A stretch of 64,000 nucleotides of DNA from Moritella sp. F3 (lineage in GTDB: Bacteria; Pseudomonadota; Gammaproteobacteria; Enterobacterales; Moritellaceae): contig NZ_BLRL01000002.1 of NCBI RefSeq assembly GCF_015082335.1, positions 636,824-700,823 on the forward strand, written 5' to 3'. Both the position numbers and the translations under genes were made by a program. The notes below the pieces were generated by a model, which did no database searches, was not told the origin of the DNA, and worked only from the letters and a program-made list of their open reading frames with translations. Numbering within the stretch: position 1 is the stretch's first letter; each line of letters begins with the position of its first letter. This document shows positions 31,170 to 40,577 of the stretch, piece by piece.

Positions 31170-31929
31170 TTGTAATATATTTTTGTGTTTGGATCGCTAA
31201 CGGAAATTGAGCTAATAATTGACGACTGTATACTTCAGCGACAGCTGAACTATTCTGTTTATCGGCAATTTTAAAACCCAACCAAAGACTGCGTGCGGTT
31301 GCCTTACTGGCAGATTCATATTTCGTTAATTGCTGTTTAGCCACTGCGAAATCGGCCAAAATATAGTTTAATTCAGCAATAGATAACCGTACGTCTAAGT
31401 TTTGCGGTGCATACGCGAGAGATGATTGTAAATAGGTTAGCGCTTGTACACGGTCACCATTTTCAAGCGCGCATCGACCGGCATTTTCATAACTATTCGC
31501 AATTTGATTATAACTTGGGGTAGCGATGGCAGCTAAAAATTCTGTTTCAGCCTCATCAAACCGTGCTCTTCCACACAGGAATACACCAAAGTTATTATGT
31601 ATATTACCATCATTCGGCGCAAGGTCGAGCGCATATAAATAAGCGGTCTCTGCTTGCTTATGTTCTTTTACCTTCTGATAGTAATATGCATAGGCTAAAT
31701 AAATATCCGCATCATCCGGTGTATAATGAACGGCTTTATCAAGATTAATTTTCGCCTCTTGATAGTTTTCAATTTCAATATACTTGAGCGCTAAGGTCAG
31801 ACGACTTCGGGCCGCTGCATTTTTATCGACGGAATTGTCACTCAAACCAGTACTGGTTTCGATGTAACTCTGTGAGCTACATCCTGCCAGTGCAGCTATC
31901 ATCAATCCAACTACAGCGAAACGTTTCAT
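31159..31929 (-). CDS. pilW: Type IV pilus biogenesis/stability lipoprotein PilW (PilF)
   Basis: The 256-residue product has a lipobox (LAGC near residue 17) and about six TPR repeats, seen as repeated A-x-A/Y helices such as YQEAKINLDKAVHYTP and AETAYLYALDLAPNDGN. It is the outer-membrane pilotin-like protein that helps PilQ assemble. ATG 31929 gives the correct signal sequence. It lies between rlmN and rodZ, the conserved place. Confidence 0.9.
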   Translation of the reverse strand: MKRFAVVGLMIAALAGCSSQSYIETSTGLSDNSVDKNAAARSRLTLALKYIEIENYQEAKINLDKAVHYTPDDADIYLAYAYYYQKVKEHKQAETAYLYALDLAPNDGNIHNNFGVFLCGRARFDEAETEFLAAIATPSYNQIANSYENAGRCALENGDRVQALTYLQSSLAYAPQNLDVRLSIAELNYILADFAVAKQQLTKYESASKATARSLWLGFKIADKQNSSAVAEVYSRQLLAQFPLAIQTQKYITNDY

Positions 31930-31954
31930 GCCTAAATCCATCTAGTCAAAAGTA

Positions 31955-33070
31955 TTAATCAGCCATTTTGACTGAAATCTCTTCACCTTGCATCCGTTTT
32001 TTTAATGTTCTCTTCGTTCTGTCGATTACATCACCCGCTAATTGACCGCAAGCAGCATCAATATCATCACCACGAGTCTTACGAATCGTCACTGTATTTG
32101 AGTACGTCATCAACACTTTATTAAAGCGATCGATACGGCTATTACTTGGCTTACCATAGTCACTACCCGGAAATGGGTTGAATGGGATCAGGTTAATTTT
32201 ACACGGTGTATCTTTCAATAATTCAGCTAATTCGTGTGCTTGGTCTGTCGAATCATTCACATGATCAAGTAGTACATACTCAATTGTTACTTTCTGACGA
32301 TTGGCATTTGATTTACTGATGTAGCTCTTAACAGAAGCAAGTAACGTTTCAATGTTATACTTTTTATTGATTGGTACTAGTTCGTTACGTAATTCATCAT
32401 TTGGCGCGTGCAGTGATACAGCTAACGCAACATCAATTACATCGCCTAATTTATCTAGTGCAGGAACAACACCAGAAGTAGATACCGTTACACGACGTTT
32501 TGATAAGCCAAAACCATAATCATCTAACATCAAGTTCAATGCAGGTACTAGGTTGGTCATGTTAAGTAGTGGTTCGCCCATACCCATCATCACCACGTTC
32601 GTGATTGCACGTTTCTTATTGTTAAAGCCAATCACTTGCGTAGCACGCCATACTTGACCAATGATTTCAGAAACACGTAAGTTACGGTTAAAACCTTGCT
32701 GAGCAGTTGAGCAGAAAGTACATTCTAGTGCACAGCCTACTTGTGACGATACACACAGTGTCGCACGATCACCATCAGGAATATAAACTGTTTCATATTC
32801 TTGGCCATCAACTTTTAATGCCCATTTAATGGTGCCATCTTCACTACGCTGTTCTTGGCTAATTTCAGGCGCTTCAATAACAGTGTCGCGTAATAATTTT
32901 TCACGTAACTTTTTATTCAAGTTAGTCATTTCATTAATGTCGTCACAACCTTCATGATAAATCCATTTCATTACTTGATCAGCACGGAATGGTTTTTCAC
33001 CAATGTCAGAAAAATATTGGCGCATAGCGTTGCGATCAAAGTCTAATAGATTTATTTTTTTATTACTCAT
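31955..33070 (-). CDS. rlmN: Dual-specificity 23S rRNA/tRNA methyltransferase RlmN
   Basis: The 371-residue radical-SAM enzyme has the CALECTFC cluster motif (CxxxCxxC) near residue 123, the GMGEPLLN motif and a C-terminal Cys in DAACGQL that is methylated in the mechanism. It makes 2-methyladenosine at A2503 of 23S rRNA and A37 of some tRNAs. GAGG precedes ATG 33070. Confidence 0.96.
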   Translation of the reverse strand: MSNKKINLLDFDRNAMRQYFSDIGEKPFRADQVMKWIYHEGCDDINEMTNLNKKLREKLLRDTVIEAPEISQEQRSEDGTIKWALKVDGQEYETVYIPDGDRATLCVSSQVGCALECTFCSTAQQGFNRNLRVSEIIGQVWRATQVIGFNNKKRAITNVVMMGMGEPLLNMTNLVPALNLMLDDYGFGLSKRRVTVSTSGVVPALDKLGDVIDVALAVSLHAPNDELRNELVPINKKYNIETLLASVKSYISKSNANRQKVTIEYVLLDHVNDSTDQAHELAELLKDTPCKINLIPFNPFPGSDYGKPSNSRIDRFNKVLMTYSNTVTIRKTRGDDIDAACGQLAGDVIDRTKRTLKKRMQGEEISVKMAD

Positions 33071-33447
33071 GAAGTGAGCCTCTATAATGTATTTTATTCG
33101 GTTTGAAACAATTTAAGACTCAATTTTAAACAATATTTAAGAATACTGGGATAAAAAAGACGATGCTAAAATTGAGGTTTCAGGGCGCGGGATTGTACAA
33201 AGTTTAACGCCTAGACGCTAGCGCATTGGCCGAATTAAACAAAATAATTTATTCACTGTTAGTTTAAATAACCAAGAATAGGAATAGATAACAAATAATT
33301 AAGGCTAAAAATCAGCTATAAAGGCGATAGGGATAATCAGAAAGGTTGGATACGTGGGAATTGAAGTTGAAATAAGGTCATAAAACCGGGCAATAAATCA
33401 GTCACATATCACTATGCAATTGCTTTACAACCCGTTTAGCTAGTTGA
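33071..33447. other. Intergenic region of 377 bp between rlmN and ndk
   Basis: I find no gene, known RNA or strong hairpin here. It is AT-rich with one GC-richer block near 33183-33235. The rlmN promoter is presumably inside. Confidence 0.6.
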
Positions 33448-33873
33448 TTAACGAGCACATACTTCATTTTCAGTAAAGAAGTAAGCGATTTCACGTGCAG
33501 CTGATTCTTCACTATCAGAACCGTGTACCGCATTAAAACGCATGCTTTCAGCATAATCACAACGTAGTGTGCCCGCAGCTGCATTTTCTGGGTTCGTAGT
33601 ACCCATTAATTCACGATAGTAAGTGATTGCATTTTCACCTTCTAATACTTGTACCATGATAGGGCCAGAGGTCATGAATTCCATCAAAGGTTCGAAAAAT
33701 ACTTTGCCTTCATGTTCAGCATAAAAACCTTCAGCTTGTTCGCGAGTTAGGTGTAACATTTTTGCACCTACAACGCTTAAACCACAAGCTTCAATACGTG
33801 AGTAAATAGCACCAATTAAATTTTTTCTTACTGCATCAGGCTTAACAATAGAAAAAGTGCGTTGAATCGCCAT
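33448..33873 (-). CDS. ndk: Nucleoside diphosphate kinase
   Basis: The 141-residue product shows the family start [17 protein letters not shown] and the active-site histidine in [12 protein letters not shown]. It transfers gamma-phosphate between nucleoside di- and triphosphates. It has its own 377-bp downstream gap to rlmN, and AAGG precedes the start. Confidence 0.97.
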   Translation of the reverse strand: MAIQRTFSIVKPDAVRKNLIGAIYSRIEACGLSVVGAKMLHLTREQAEGFYAEHEGKVFFEPLMEFMTSGPIMVQVLEGENAITYYRELMGTTNPENAAAGTLRCDYAESMRFNAVHGSDSEESAAREIAYFFTENEVCAR

Positions 33874-33937
33874 AATTTTTAACCTTAATTTGAGAAGTTG
33901 ACTATTTAAATCTGACGTTCAGCTCTGAAAGTCAGTC

Positions 33938-33965
33938 GGATAACCTTCAAAAATAAAGGTTATCC
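33938..33965. repeat. Perfect inverted repeat upstream of ndk
   Basis: 10-bp arms GGATAACCTT and AAGGTTATCC enclose 8 nt, 65 bp upstream of the ndk start. Neither strand shows a T-run, so it is a leader hairpin, an operator or a weak terminator of the upstream gene. Confidence 0.5.
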
Positions 33966-34096
33966 TATTAACATCGACTTTAATTGCATTACAATTTTTA
34001 AACAAGTGTTAATCGCGAAACAACTATTAAATACTGCGTAATGCGAGCCCTATCCGCCCCAAACCCAGCACATAATCTAATTGATTAAATATCAAA

Positions 34097-35434
34097 CTAT
34101 TTATCCAAAGAATTAAGGTCTAAATCTATCATATTATCTAGGCCATCACTGACATCTATCGGCTCTCCAATACCAAGATCAGCATCCATTTTATTCGCAA
34201 TTACCTTTTCAAATTTGCGTTTCTGCCAAAACTTAATACCGAACAATACCGCTACAGCTAAAACTAATAAGAAAACTAAACCACCAACGACCCACAACAA
34301 TAAATTCCAATCACTCTCCGTGTCTTCAACCAAATCAACCAATACTTCAGTCGGTTCAGCCTGAGACGCCGTTAGCGCGACTAACAATGCACTATCAATT
34401 ACAATCGGCTTAGGTATAACAAAAGCTTCAGAAGGCATATTAACGGTGATTTCACGCCCCGTTTTCGTTGTGGCGTACAAGACTAAATCGATACTGTAAC
34501 TCCCCACTTGCTCAGGTCGTGCGAATGTATGGATTTGCTCTGTCATGTCCGCTTCAGCATAGATAATAAAGTCCTCACTCTGACCACGATTAACAGACGT
34601 TATACGTCCTTTAATCACAATGCTTTCAGGCTTTAATTCATCAATATCATAAATCAACTTCAACTGTGGGTCTGCATCCACCAGCAAAGGCAACATTTGG
34701 GTCTTGATTGGTTTTGGAAACAGGATCACATCTTGATTAAAACTGCGAGTAAATGCATTATTTTTTACCGCGACTTCAAATCGATATTTACCAGTGGCAA
34801 GGTCGAGCTGTAAAAATGCAGTGAAAATACCATCTTCAGGTACCTCATCGTAGAACACACCTTTGTCATTAAACTTAGCGAGTTCTTGCGACGTAAAATT
34901 AAAATTTTCATCTTCAACGCGGTTATAGCCATAGGCGGTCACCATCAGTTCCGTATCCCGTAGGTACGTTTCGTTGAGGCGTTTTTGCAAATGGAAGAGC
35001 TCACCGGTAATTTTTAAACGCTCGCCACTGTAAAGTTGGATAGGTAAGCGTTTGACTTGTAACTGTACATTTGACAACAGCTGGATACGATTATTACCTT
35101 GGATCTTACCTAATGCTTGCCAAGGTCCCGCCATCGGATTTTCAATCGTAATAATGTCATTTTCTTCGCCCTCAATCCAATGAACGTGATCGGATTTATC
35201 CCAAATATACACTTTTTTGCCATCTGGACGTACTAGAATAACGGCTTTAGAAAAACGTTCGCGCGCAATAATAAAGGTGATTTTCTTAACACCATAGTCA
35301 ACCCGAAAACGATTATCCAGCAACTTAATATCACTGGTCTGATAAACGTTTTCCTGATAAACGCTTTTTTCGGATGCAAAGGTACTAAGGCTAACGGCGG
35401 TAAGTAACGCCATCAACAACCAAATATTACGCAT
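34097..35434 (-). CDS. TIGR03503-type membrane-anchored periplasmic protein
   Basis: The 445-residue product has a signal peptide (MRNIWLLMALLTAVSLSTFA), a long periplasmic region of beta-rich segments with predicted Ig-like character, a transmembrane helix near residues 387-410 and a basic then acidic cytoplasmic tail. It resembles the conserved Vibrio/Shewanella family TIGR03503, for which I know no assigned function. It could be a von Willebrand-associated or envelope-sensor type protein, but this is speculation. ATG 35434 follows AAGGA; the frame upstream to 35497 overlaps dnaQ and is not needed. It lies 13 bp after dnaQ and is probably co-transcribed. Confidence 0.75.
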   Translation of the reverse strand: MRNIWLLMALLTAVSLSTFASEKSVYQENVYQTSDIKLLDNRFRVDYGVKKITFIIARERFSKAVILVRPDGKKVYIWDKSDHVHWIEGEENDIITIENPMAGPWQALGKIQGNNRIQLLSNVQLQVKRLPIQLYSGERLKITGELFHLQKRLNETYLRDTELMVTAYGYNRVEDENFNFTSQELAKFNDKGVFYDEVPEDGIFTAFLQLDLATGKYRFEVAVKNNAFTRSFNQDVILFPKPIKTQMLPLLVDADPQLKLIYDIDELKPESIVIKGRITSVNRGQSEDFIIYAEADMTEQIHTFARPEQVGSYSIDLVLYATTKTGREITVNMPSEAFVIPKPIVIDSALLVALTASQAEPTEVLVDLVEDTESDWNLLLWVVGGLVFLLVLAVAVLFGIKFWQKRKFEKVIANKMDADLGIGEPIDVSDGLDNMIDLDLNSLDK

Positions 35435-35447
35435 ATTTTTCCTTACT

Positions 35448-36185
35448 TTAATGTATTGTCCATAACGCATCACCGACGATGCCAAGTCTTTCATCATGTG
35501 CTTTCAACTCATCGTCTGTCGCCTGCACCACTTTCAATGGTACTCGGGTTGCCGCTAAACGGCGAATACCACTACCTTGTGCGCCCGCGCTATCTTGCGA
35601 TAAATTCAACTTAGTTTGGCCACCTGTCATAAACAGATAAACGTCCGCTAAAATCTCCGCATCCAGTAATGCTCCATGGAGAGTACGGTGCGAGTTATCA
35701 ATACCATAACGGGTACATAACACGTCTAAGTTGTTTCGTTTTCCTGGGAAAAGTTTCTTCGCGATAGCTAATGTATCGGTAATCTTACAAATTTCTTTAG
35801 TTTCAGGTAGGCCTTTATTTAACAATCTAAATTCGTGATCAAGGAAGTTAATATCGAACGAGGCGTTGTGTGCCACCAACTCAGCACCATCAATAAACGC
35901 GATAAATTCATCTGCGATAGCTGAAAAGCTAGGCTTGTCTTGTAGATATTCATCGGTAATACCGTGTACCGCGATCGCTTCAGGGTCAACCAAGCGGTCA
36001 GGCTTGATATAGACATGATAAGTACGGCCAGTAGGACGGCGATTGATCAACTCAATACAACCAATTTCAATCACGCGATGGCCAATGTGTACACCACCTG
36101 CGCCCATATTCATACCCGTTGTTTCGGTATCAAAAACGATTACACGACCTGCGCCCTGTATTAACTCTGCATTATCCAACGACAT
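35448..36185 (-). CDS. dnaQ: DNA polymerase III epsilon subunit (3'-5' proofreading exonuclease)
   Basis: The 245-residue product has ExoI VFDTETTG near residue 16, ExoII HNASFDINFLDHE and ExoIII with HGALLDAEIL, all acidic ligands and the catalytic His kept. A clamp-binding QTKLNL sequence follows the exonuclease domain, and the C-terminus binds the alpha subunit. ATG 36185 is preferred; GTG 36197 is possible. The neighbouring rnhA gene usually found beside dnaQ is missing. Confidence 0.94.
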   Translation of the reverse strand: MSLDNAELIQGAGRVIVFDTETTGMNMGAGGVHIGHRVIEIGCIELINRRPTGRTYHVYIKPDRLVDPEAIAVHGITDEYLQDKPSFSAIADEFIAFIDGAELVAHNASFDINFLDHEFRLLNKGLPETKEICKITDTLAIAKKLFPGKRNNLDVLCTRYGIDNSHRTLHGALLDAEILADVYLFMTGGQTKLNLSQDSAGAQGSGIRRLAATRVPLKVVQATDDELKAHDERLGIVGDALWTIH

Positions 36186-36308
36186 AAATTTCACCACTTC
36201 AATTAAACTGTGGCTATTCTAATATGAATTGCTATTCGATTCACCTGATAACAGTCGTAAATTAGGCTGAGAAAGGTGAATGGTCGGCAAAACACCGCAT
36301 GACCAAAA

Positions 36309-37058
36309 CTAAGATGACTTATGCGGTAACTTCTGAGTCGCCCCAGCGGGGATGAAACGACGGTTAGCACGACTGACCTGCCACCAATTTTTAACGGGAG
36401 AGATCGGCGCTCGACGTTTACGAGCAACAATAAAATAGACTGATAAAAATGAAGGGAAGTGCATCTGACCTATGCTTTCAGACCACCAGGTCAATGGTTT
36501 CTTGCCTAGAAAAGAAGTAAAAGCAAAACGGTCATCTTGAATTATTTCAAAACCAAGCAGCTCAAGCCAATCCTTAATCCGTGCAGGCGTAAACATTCTT
36601 CCCGACCAAGGTGGGTGGTTACGTTTCACCCCAAATAATTTAACCAAACCACACAATGACAATGGATTATAGCCACTCAATATTAAGTAACCATCTCCGG
36701 TTAGCACGCGCTCTACCTCACGCAATACTTGATGAGGATCTGCAGAGAAATCCAATGACTGCGTCAATATGCACGCATCAATACAATTTTCCTGAAAAGG
36801 TAAATGAGCGGGATCAATGAATACCCCCCCCATCCCTAACTCAGAGGTCGCGGTTACCTGATGTTGTATACTGCTACCAAAACAATTAAGCTCACCACTT
36901 AACGAACCTAATTTTAGTAAATGATAACCAAAAATCTTTGGACTCCAGACATCAAGACGCGCCTGAATTTGGCTCGCTAGCCATTCACCCATTGGAAGGT
37001 CATCCCAAGAATGGGGGATTTTGATTTCATGCTTATGGTGTGCAGGTTTTATTAACAC
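36309..37058 (-). CDS. SAM-dependent methyltransferase (YafS-like)
   Basis: The 249-residue product has a class I methyltransferase core: post-motif segments PFQENCIDACILTQSLDFSAD and VERVLTGDGYLILSGYNPLS, followed by the family's WSGRMFTPARIKDWLELLGFE. It sits between gloB and dnaQ like E. coli yafS, but its substrate is unknown. It is divergent from gloB by 65 bp. Confidence 0.82.
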   Translation of the reverse strand: MLIKPAHHKHEIKIPHSWDDLPMGEWLASQIQARLDVWSPKIFGYHLLKLGSLSGELNCFGSSIQHQVTATSELGMGGVFIDPAHLPFQENCIDACILTQSLDFSADPHQVLREVERVLTGDGYLILSGYNPLSLCGLVKLFGVKRNHPPWSGRMFTPARIKDWLELLGFEIIQDDRFAFTSFLGKKPLTWWSESIGQMHFPSFLSVYFIVARKRRAPISPVKNWWQVSRANRRFIPAGATQKLPHKSS

Positions 37059-37123
37059 GACGATATCCGCTAAAATTTTGTTTTATATGTAATTAAAGAT
37101 AATCCCATAAAGAGAGCTATGCA

Positions 37124-37900
37124 ATGATTGAAGTCATTTCTATCCCTACATTTAACGACAATTATGTTTGGTTGATCAAAAATACTGAAAATAATCACTG
37201 CTGTATCGTTGATCCAGGTCAAGCCAAACCCGTACTACAAGTCATTGAACAGCAAGGTTTAATTCTCGACGCAATTTTAATTACCCATCATCACTATGAC
37301 CATATTGATGGTATTAGTGACATTCTTAGCGCATGTGCAAATCCAGTACAGATTTATTCTTCAATTACATTAGATGTTGCTGCACCAGTCACCTTAGTAA
37401 CAGAAAAGACTCAACTTAACCTACTCGATAACAACCTTGTATTGACCGTCATGGCAAGCCCCGGTCATAAGCGTGAACACGTTGTGTACTACAATCAAAC
37501 CATGCTGTTCTCTGGCGATACGCTATTCTCCGGTGGTTGTGGTCGTATCCTTGATGGTAGCGCGACAGAACTGTTTTCGTCATTACAGCGCATTAAAGCC
37601 TTAGATGAAAATACTTTAGTCTATCCTGCTCACGAATATACCCAAGCAAACTTAATGTTTTGCTATGCCGTAGAACCACAGAACAGCGCCCTTAAAAAGC
37701 ATATCGAGCATACCGCAAAACGCCGTCAACGCGGTCTACCAACAGTGCCTAACAGCCTGAAAAACGAAAAGGAAATCAATGTTTTCTTACGTACTAACGA
37801 AGCCACAGTCAGTATGGCGATGGAACATAAGCTACTTGATATTCTAACCAGCGAACAAGCCGTATTCACTGCATTAAGAGCCTGGAAAGACCATTTTTAA
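37124..37900 (+). CDS. gloB: Hydroxyacylglutathione hydrolase (glyoxalase II)
   Basis: The 258-residue metallo-beta-lactamase-fold protein has the binuclear metal motif THHHYDHIDG, the further ligands in SPGHKREH, FSGDTLFSGGCGR and AHEYTQAN. It hydrolyses S-lactoylglutathione in methylglyoxal detoxification. It is divergent from the methyltransferase gene. Confidence 0.95.
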   Translation: MIEVISIPTFNDNYVWLIKNTENNHCCIVDPGQAKPVLQVIEQQGLILDAILITHHHYDHIDGISDILSACANPVQIYSSITLDVAAPVTLVTEKTQLNLLDNNLVLTVMASPGHKREHVVYYNQTMLFSGDTLFSGGCGRILDGSATELFSSLQRIKALDENTLVYPAHEYTQANLMFCYAVEPQNSALKKHIEHTAKRRQRGLPTVPNSLKNEKEINVFLRTNEATVSMAMEHKLLDILTSEQAVFTALRAWKDHF

Positions 37901-37994
37901 TACAACAAATACGCTAAACGGCATCAATGATAAACTTGCTTTGTCTGTTATTGCCGATTAGCATAGCCCTATTTTTCACTAATATAAGATGTAT

Positions 37995-39599
37995 ATGAAA
38001 TTTAAATTATCCATTCCGGTATTAATATTACTGACCGGGTGTCAAATGACGCCAGAAGATCGCAGTAACGATGTGCAAACTACTATAACGCCTGTCGTGG
38101 CCCCTTCTGCAAAAGCCAGCAATAAAGACAGCGGTTTAGATAGTGCTACAGAAGAAAAGATCGCCAAACTCATTGTTACCGAAGACGTTACAGTCGAGCC
38201 AATTGACAATGTTTGGGTACGCATTGCAGAACAAATGACGATCCCGATCCCTGATAATGCCCGTATTGCCAAGCACCGTAAGTGGTTTTTGGAGCATCCG
38301 CAGCATTTAATCACGGTATCTAAACGCGCCGAACCCTTTTTATATCTTATTGTTGAAGAACTCGAACGCCGTAACTTACCATTAGAACTCGCGCTACTGC
38401 CCGTAGTAGAAAGTGCCTTTGACCCCTTTGCTTACTCACATGGCAGTGCATCGGGTATGTGGCAGTTTGTGCCAGGTACAGCAACCCAATACGGTCTAGA
38501 ACAAAACTGGTGGTACGATGGTCGTCGTGACGTACTCGCATCGACAAGTGCTGCGCTCACCTATATGGAATACCTCAACCGTCGTTTCGATGGTGATTGG
38601 CTACACGCCCTTGCTTCATATAACTCTGGGCAAGGTCGCGTTGGTCGTTCGATTAAACGTAACAAACAAGCTGGCTTAGCGACAGATTTCTGGTCGTTAT
38701 CACTACCAAAAGAAACAGAAGCATACGTGCCGAAGTTATTAGCCCTTGCTGATATTTTACAAAATGCTGAAAAGTATAATTTAACGCTACCTATGATTGA
38801 GAACGAACCAGCAATCCAGCAAGTTGACGTTGATAGCCAAATTGATTTAGCCCTTGCCGCAGACTTAGCGGGGATGGATGTTGCTGAACTACAACGTCTT
38901 AATCCGGGGTTTAACCAGTGGGCAACAGCGCCTGATGGGCCGCATACATTATTAATCCCGAACGAGAATGTTGATAAATTCGAAACGGCATTAGCAAAAA
39001 CGGATGCGAGAGGGCGTTTAAATTGGGTGCGTTATAAAGTTAAATCTGGTGATAGCCTAGGTGAAATTGCTCAGAACTATAATACTTCCAGTAAGATCAT
39101 TGCCTCGGTGAACAACCTAGACAGCAGCATGATCAAAATTGGCCAAGCGTTATTGATCCCAATGGCCGCTAAAGACCTCGATTATTATAAGTTTAGCGAA
39201 TCATCACGTATCAGCCGCCGCCAAGATAAACCTGCCGGCCGTTTTAAAATAGTACATAAAGTACAGTCCGGTGATAACTTATGGGATCTTTCAAGATCTT
39301 ACAAAGTTAACTACAAAAATCTCGCGAAATGGAACAATATCGCGCCTAAGGACGCCTTAAAAATCAATCAGAAGCTGGTCGTTTGGCAAGGTAAGAAACA
39401 AGGTAGTGCTAACGGTAAAGGCATTATGCGTAATATTACCTACAAAGTTCGCCAAGGTGATTCATTGGCACGTATTGCCGATAAATTTAACGTAAAGGTA
39501 AAAGACGTTATAAGATGGAATGGACTGGCTAATCAGAAGTATATTCAACCAGGACAAGCACTACGTCTTTATGTCGATGTAACGAAGGTGAATACATAG
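37995..39599 (+). CDS. mltD: Membrane-bound lytic murein transglycosylase D
   Basis: The 534-residue product has a lipobox (LLTGC), a goose-type lytic transglycosylase domain with catalytic Glu in LPVVESAFDPFAYSHGSASG and WQFVPGTA, and three C-terminal LysM repeats starting near residues 348, 413 and 476. It cleaves peptidoglycan with 1,6-anhydro product formation. ATG 37995 is taken for the MKFKL start; ATG 37989 two codons earlier is possible. Confidence 0.94.
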   Translation: MKFKLSIPVLILLTGCQMTPEDRSNDVQTTITPVVAPSAKASNKDSGLDSATEEKIAKLIVTEDVTVEPIDNVWVRIAEQMTIPIPDNARIAKHRKWFLEHPQHLITVSKRAEPFLYLIVEELERRNLPLELALLPVVESAFDPFAYSHGSASGMWQFVPGTATQYGLEQNWWYDGRRDVLASTSAALTYMEYLNRRFDGDWLHALASYNSGQGRVGRSIKRNKQAGLATDFWSLSLPKETEAYVPKLLALADILQNAEKYNLTLPMIENEPAIQQVDVDSQIDLALAADLAGMDVAELQRLNPGFNQWATAPDGPHTLLIPNENVDKFETALAKTDARGRLNWVRYKVKSGDSLGEIAQNYNTSSKIIASVNNLDSSMIKIGQALLIPMAAKDLDYYKFSESSRISRRQDKPAGRFKIVHKVQSGDNLWDLSRSYKVNYKNLAKWNNIAPKDALKINQKLVVWQGKKQGSANGKGIMRNITYKVRQGDSLARIADKFNVKVKDVIRWNGLANQKYIQPGQALRLYVDVTKVNT

Positions 39600-39666
39600 T
39601 CGACTCGCTGATAAGCTATGTACTCGTCCTACATACAACACGAATAGCGGTATAATAAGATGACAT

Positions 39667-39713
39667 AAAAATGGCTTACACTAAGGTTTACCCCTTAACT
39701 GTAAGCCATTTTT
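39667..39713. terminator. Intrinsic terminator after mltD
   Basis: Perfect 14-bp arms (AAAAATGGCTTACA and its complement) with a loop that itself can pair, followed by a T-run. It can serve both mltD and the convergent gene. Confidence 0.88.
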
Positions 39714-39796
39714 TTATGCTTAATTTTTTATGTTTAACATCTATTATTTAATATGGATAGTTTAATGCAGCCTAATAGCAGCAATTAAAACAGGTA

Positions 39797-40348
39797 TTAT
39801 AAACCCAGCATGTCATCTTTTAGATCGTCATCAGCAGGATTGTCACCTAACCAAATAGACAGTACAGCCTGACGGAAAACATCGTTATCAATCGTCGATA
39901 ACTTTTCATTATTCTTATACGTTACCAGACCTTTACCTGGTGTACTCACTAGCGTAAATTGATCGCCCTTAGCAATTTCAGCACTAAACACACCAATAAA
40001 CTCTGCGATTTCAGCAGAGATAGCCGCTGTATTACCTGCAGTCGCACCGTCAAAACCTTCGTTAATCGCCGTTACCATTTTCTCTGAAGTGATAAGACCT
40101 GAAATGATGTTAAGGCGGATAGCGCTTACATCTTGGCTTGCGATTACATTCTTATCTGCCGCTTGTGTAAATAGCGAACCAACATACAGATCAATGAAGA
40201 ATTTACTACGAACACCTGCGCCTTGATAATTAAGTGATGTGCCTTCTACAGATACATTATCTGGAATTGAAACGCCAGACACTTCCTGTGCCGCATTAAC
40301 AGAGAAACTTAATAGCATTGCAGAAGCGAGAGTTGCTAATTTATTCAT
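39797..40348 (-). CDS. Secreted chalcone-isomerase-fold protein
   Basis: The 183-residue product has a signal peptide ending NAAQ and then the chalcone-isomerase-like fold (VSIPDNVSVEGTSLNYQGAG, FFIDLYVGSLF, LSIWLG near the end). Bacterial members lack established flavonoid activity; fatty-acid-related roles have been proposed for some relatives. AGGA precedes ATG 40348. The function is unknown. Confidence 0.85.
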   Translation of the reverse strand: MNKLATLASAMLLSFSVNAAQEVSGVSIPDNVSVEGTSLNYQGAGVRSKFFIDLYVGSLFTQAADKNVIASQDVSAIRLNIISGLITSEKMVTAINEGFDGATAGNTAAISAEIAEFIGVFSAEIAKGDQFTLVSTPGKGLVTYKNNEKLSTIDNDVFRQAVLSIWLGDNPADDDLKDDMLGL

Positions 40349-40474
40349 GACTTGATCCTAGTATGAGTCGGTATGAAAGGTAATTTAACCACAAAGAGTG
40401 TAGAGCTAAAACTCTAACCCTAGGGATTAAGCGAATTTAATACAATTTCATTACGACGTAATTAATACCTAATA

Positions 40475-40509
40475 AAAAAGCCACTCATTACGAAAATGAG
40501 TGGCTTTTT
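40475..40509. terminator. Bidirectional intrinsic terminator near the AGCS symporter
   Basis: Arms of about 15 bp around GCCACTCATT/AATGAGTGGC with A-run and T-run flanks lie between the symporter stop and the upstream start of the chalcone-isomerase-fold gene. Confidence 0.85.
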
Positions 40510-40577
40510 CTAATTTTAAAAGACTAATTTAAGTGCTTTTAAACTGTATTTATGTCGGTTTTTTTAATAGCTGAATG

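Noticed and set aside
33071..33447. A small gene or RNA between rlmN and ndk
   Set aside because: No frame with a ribosome-binding site and no recognisable RNA structure was found.
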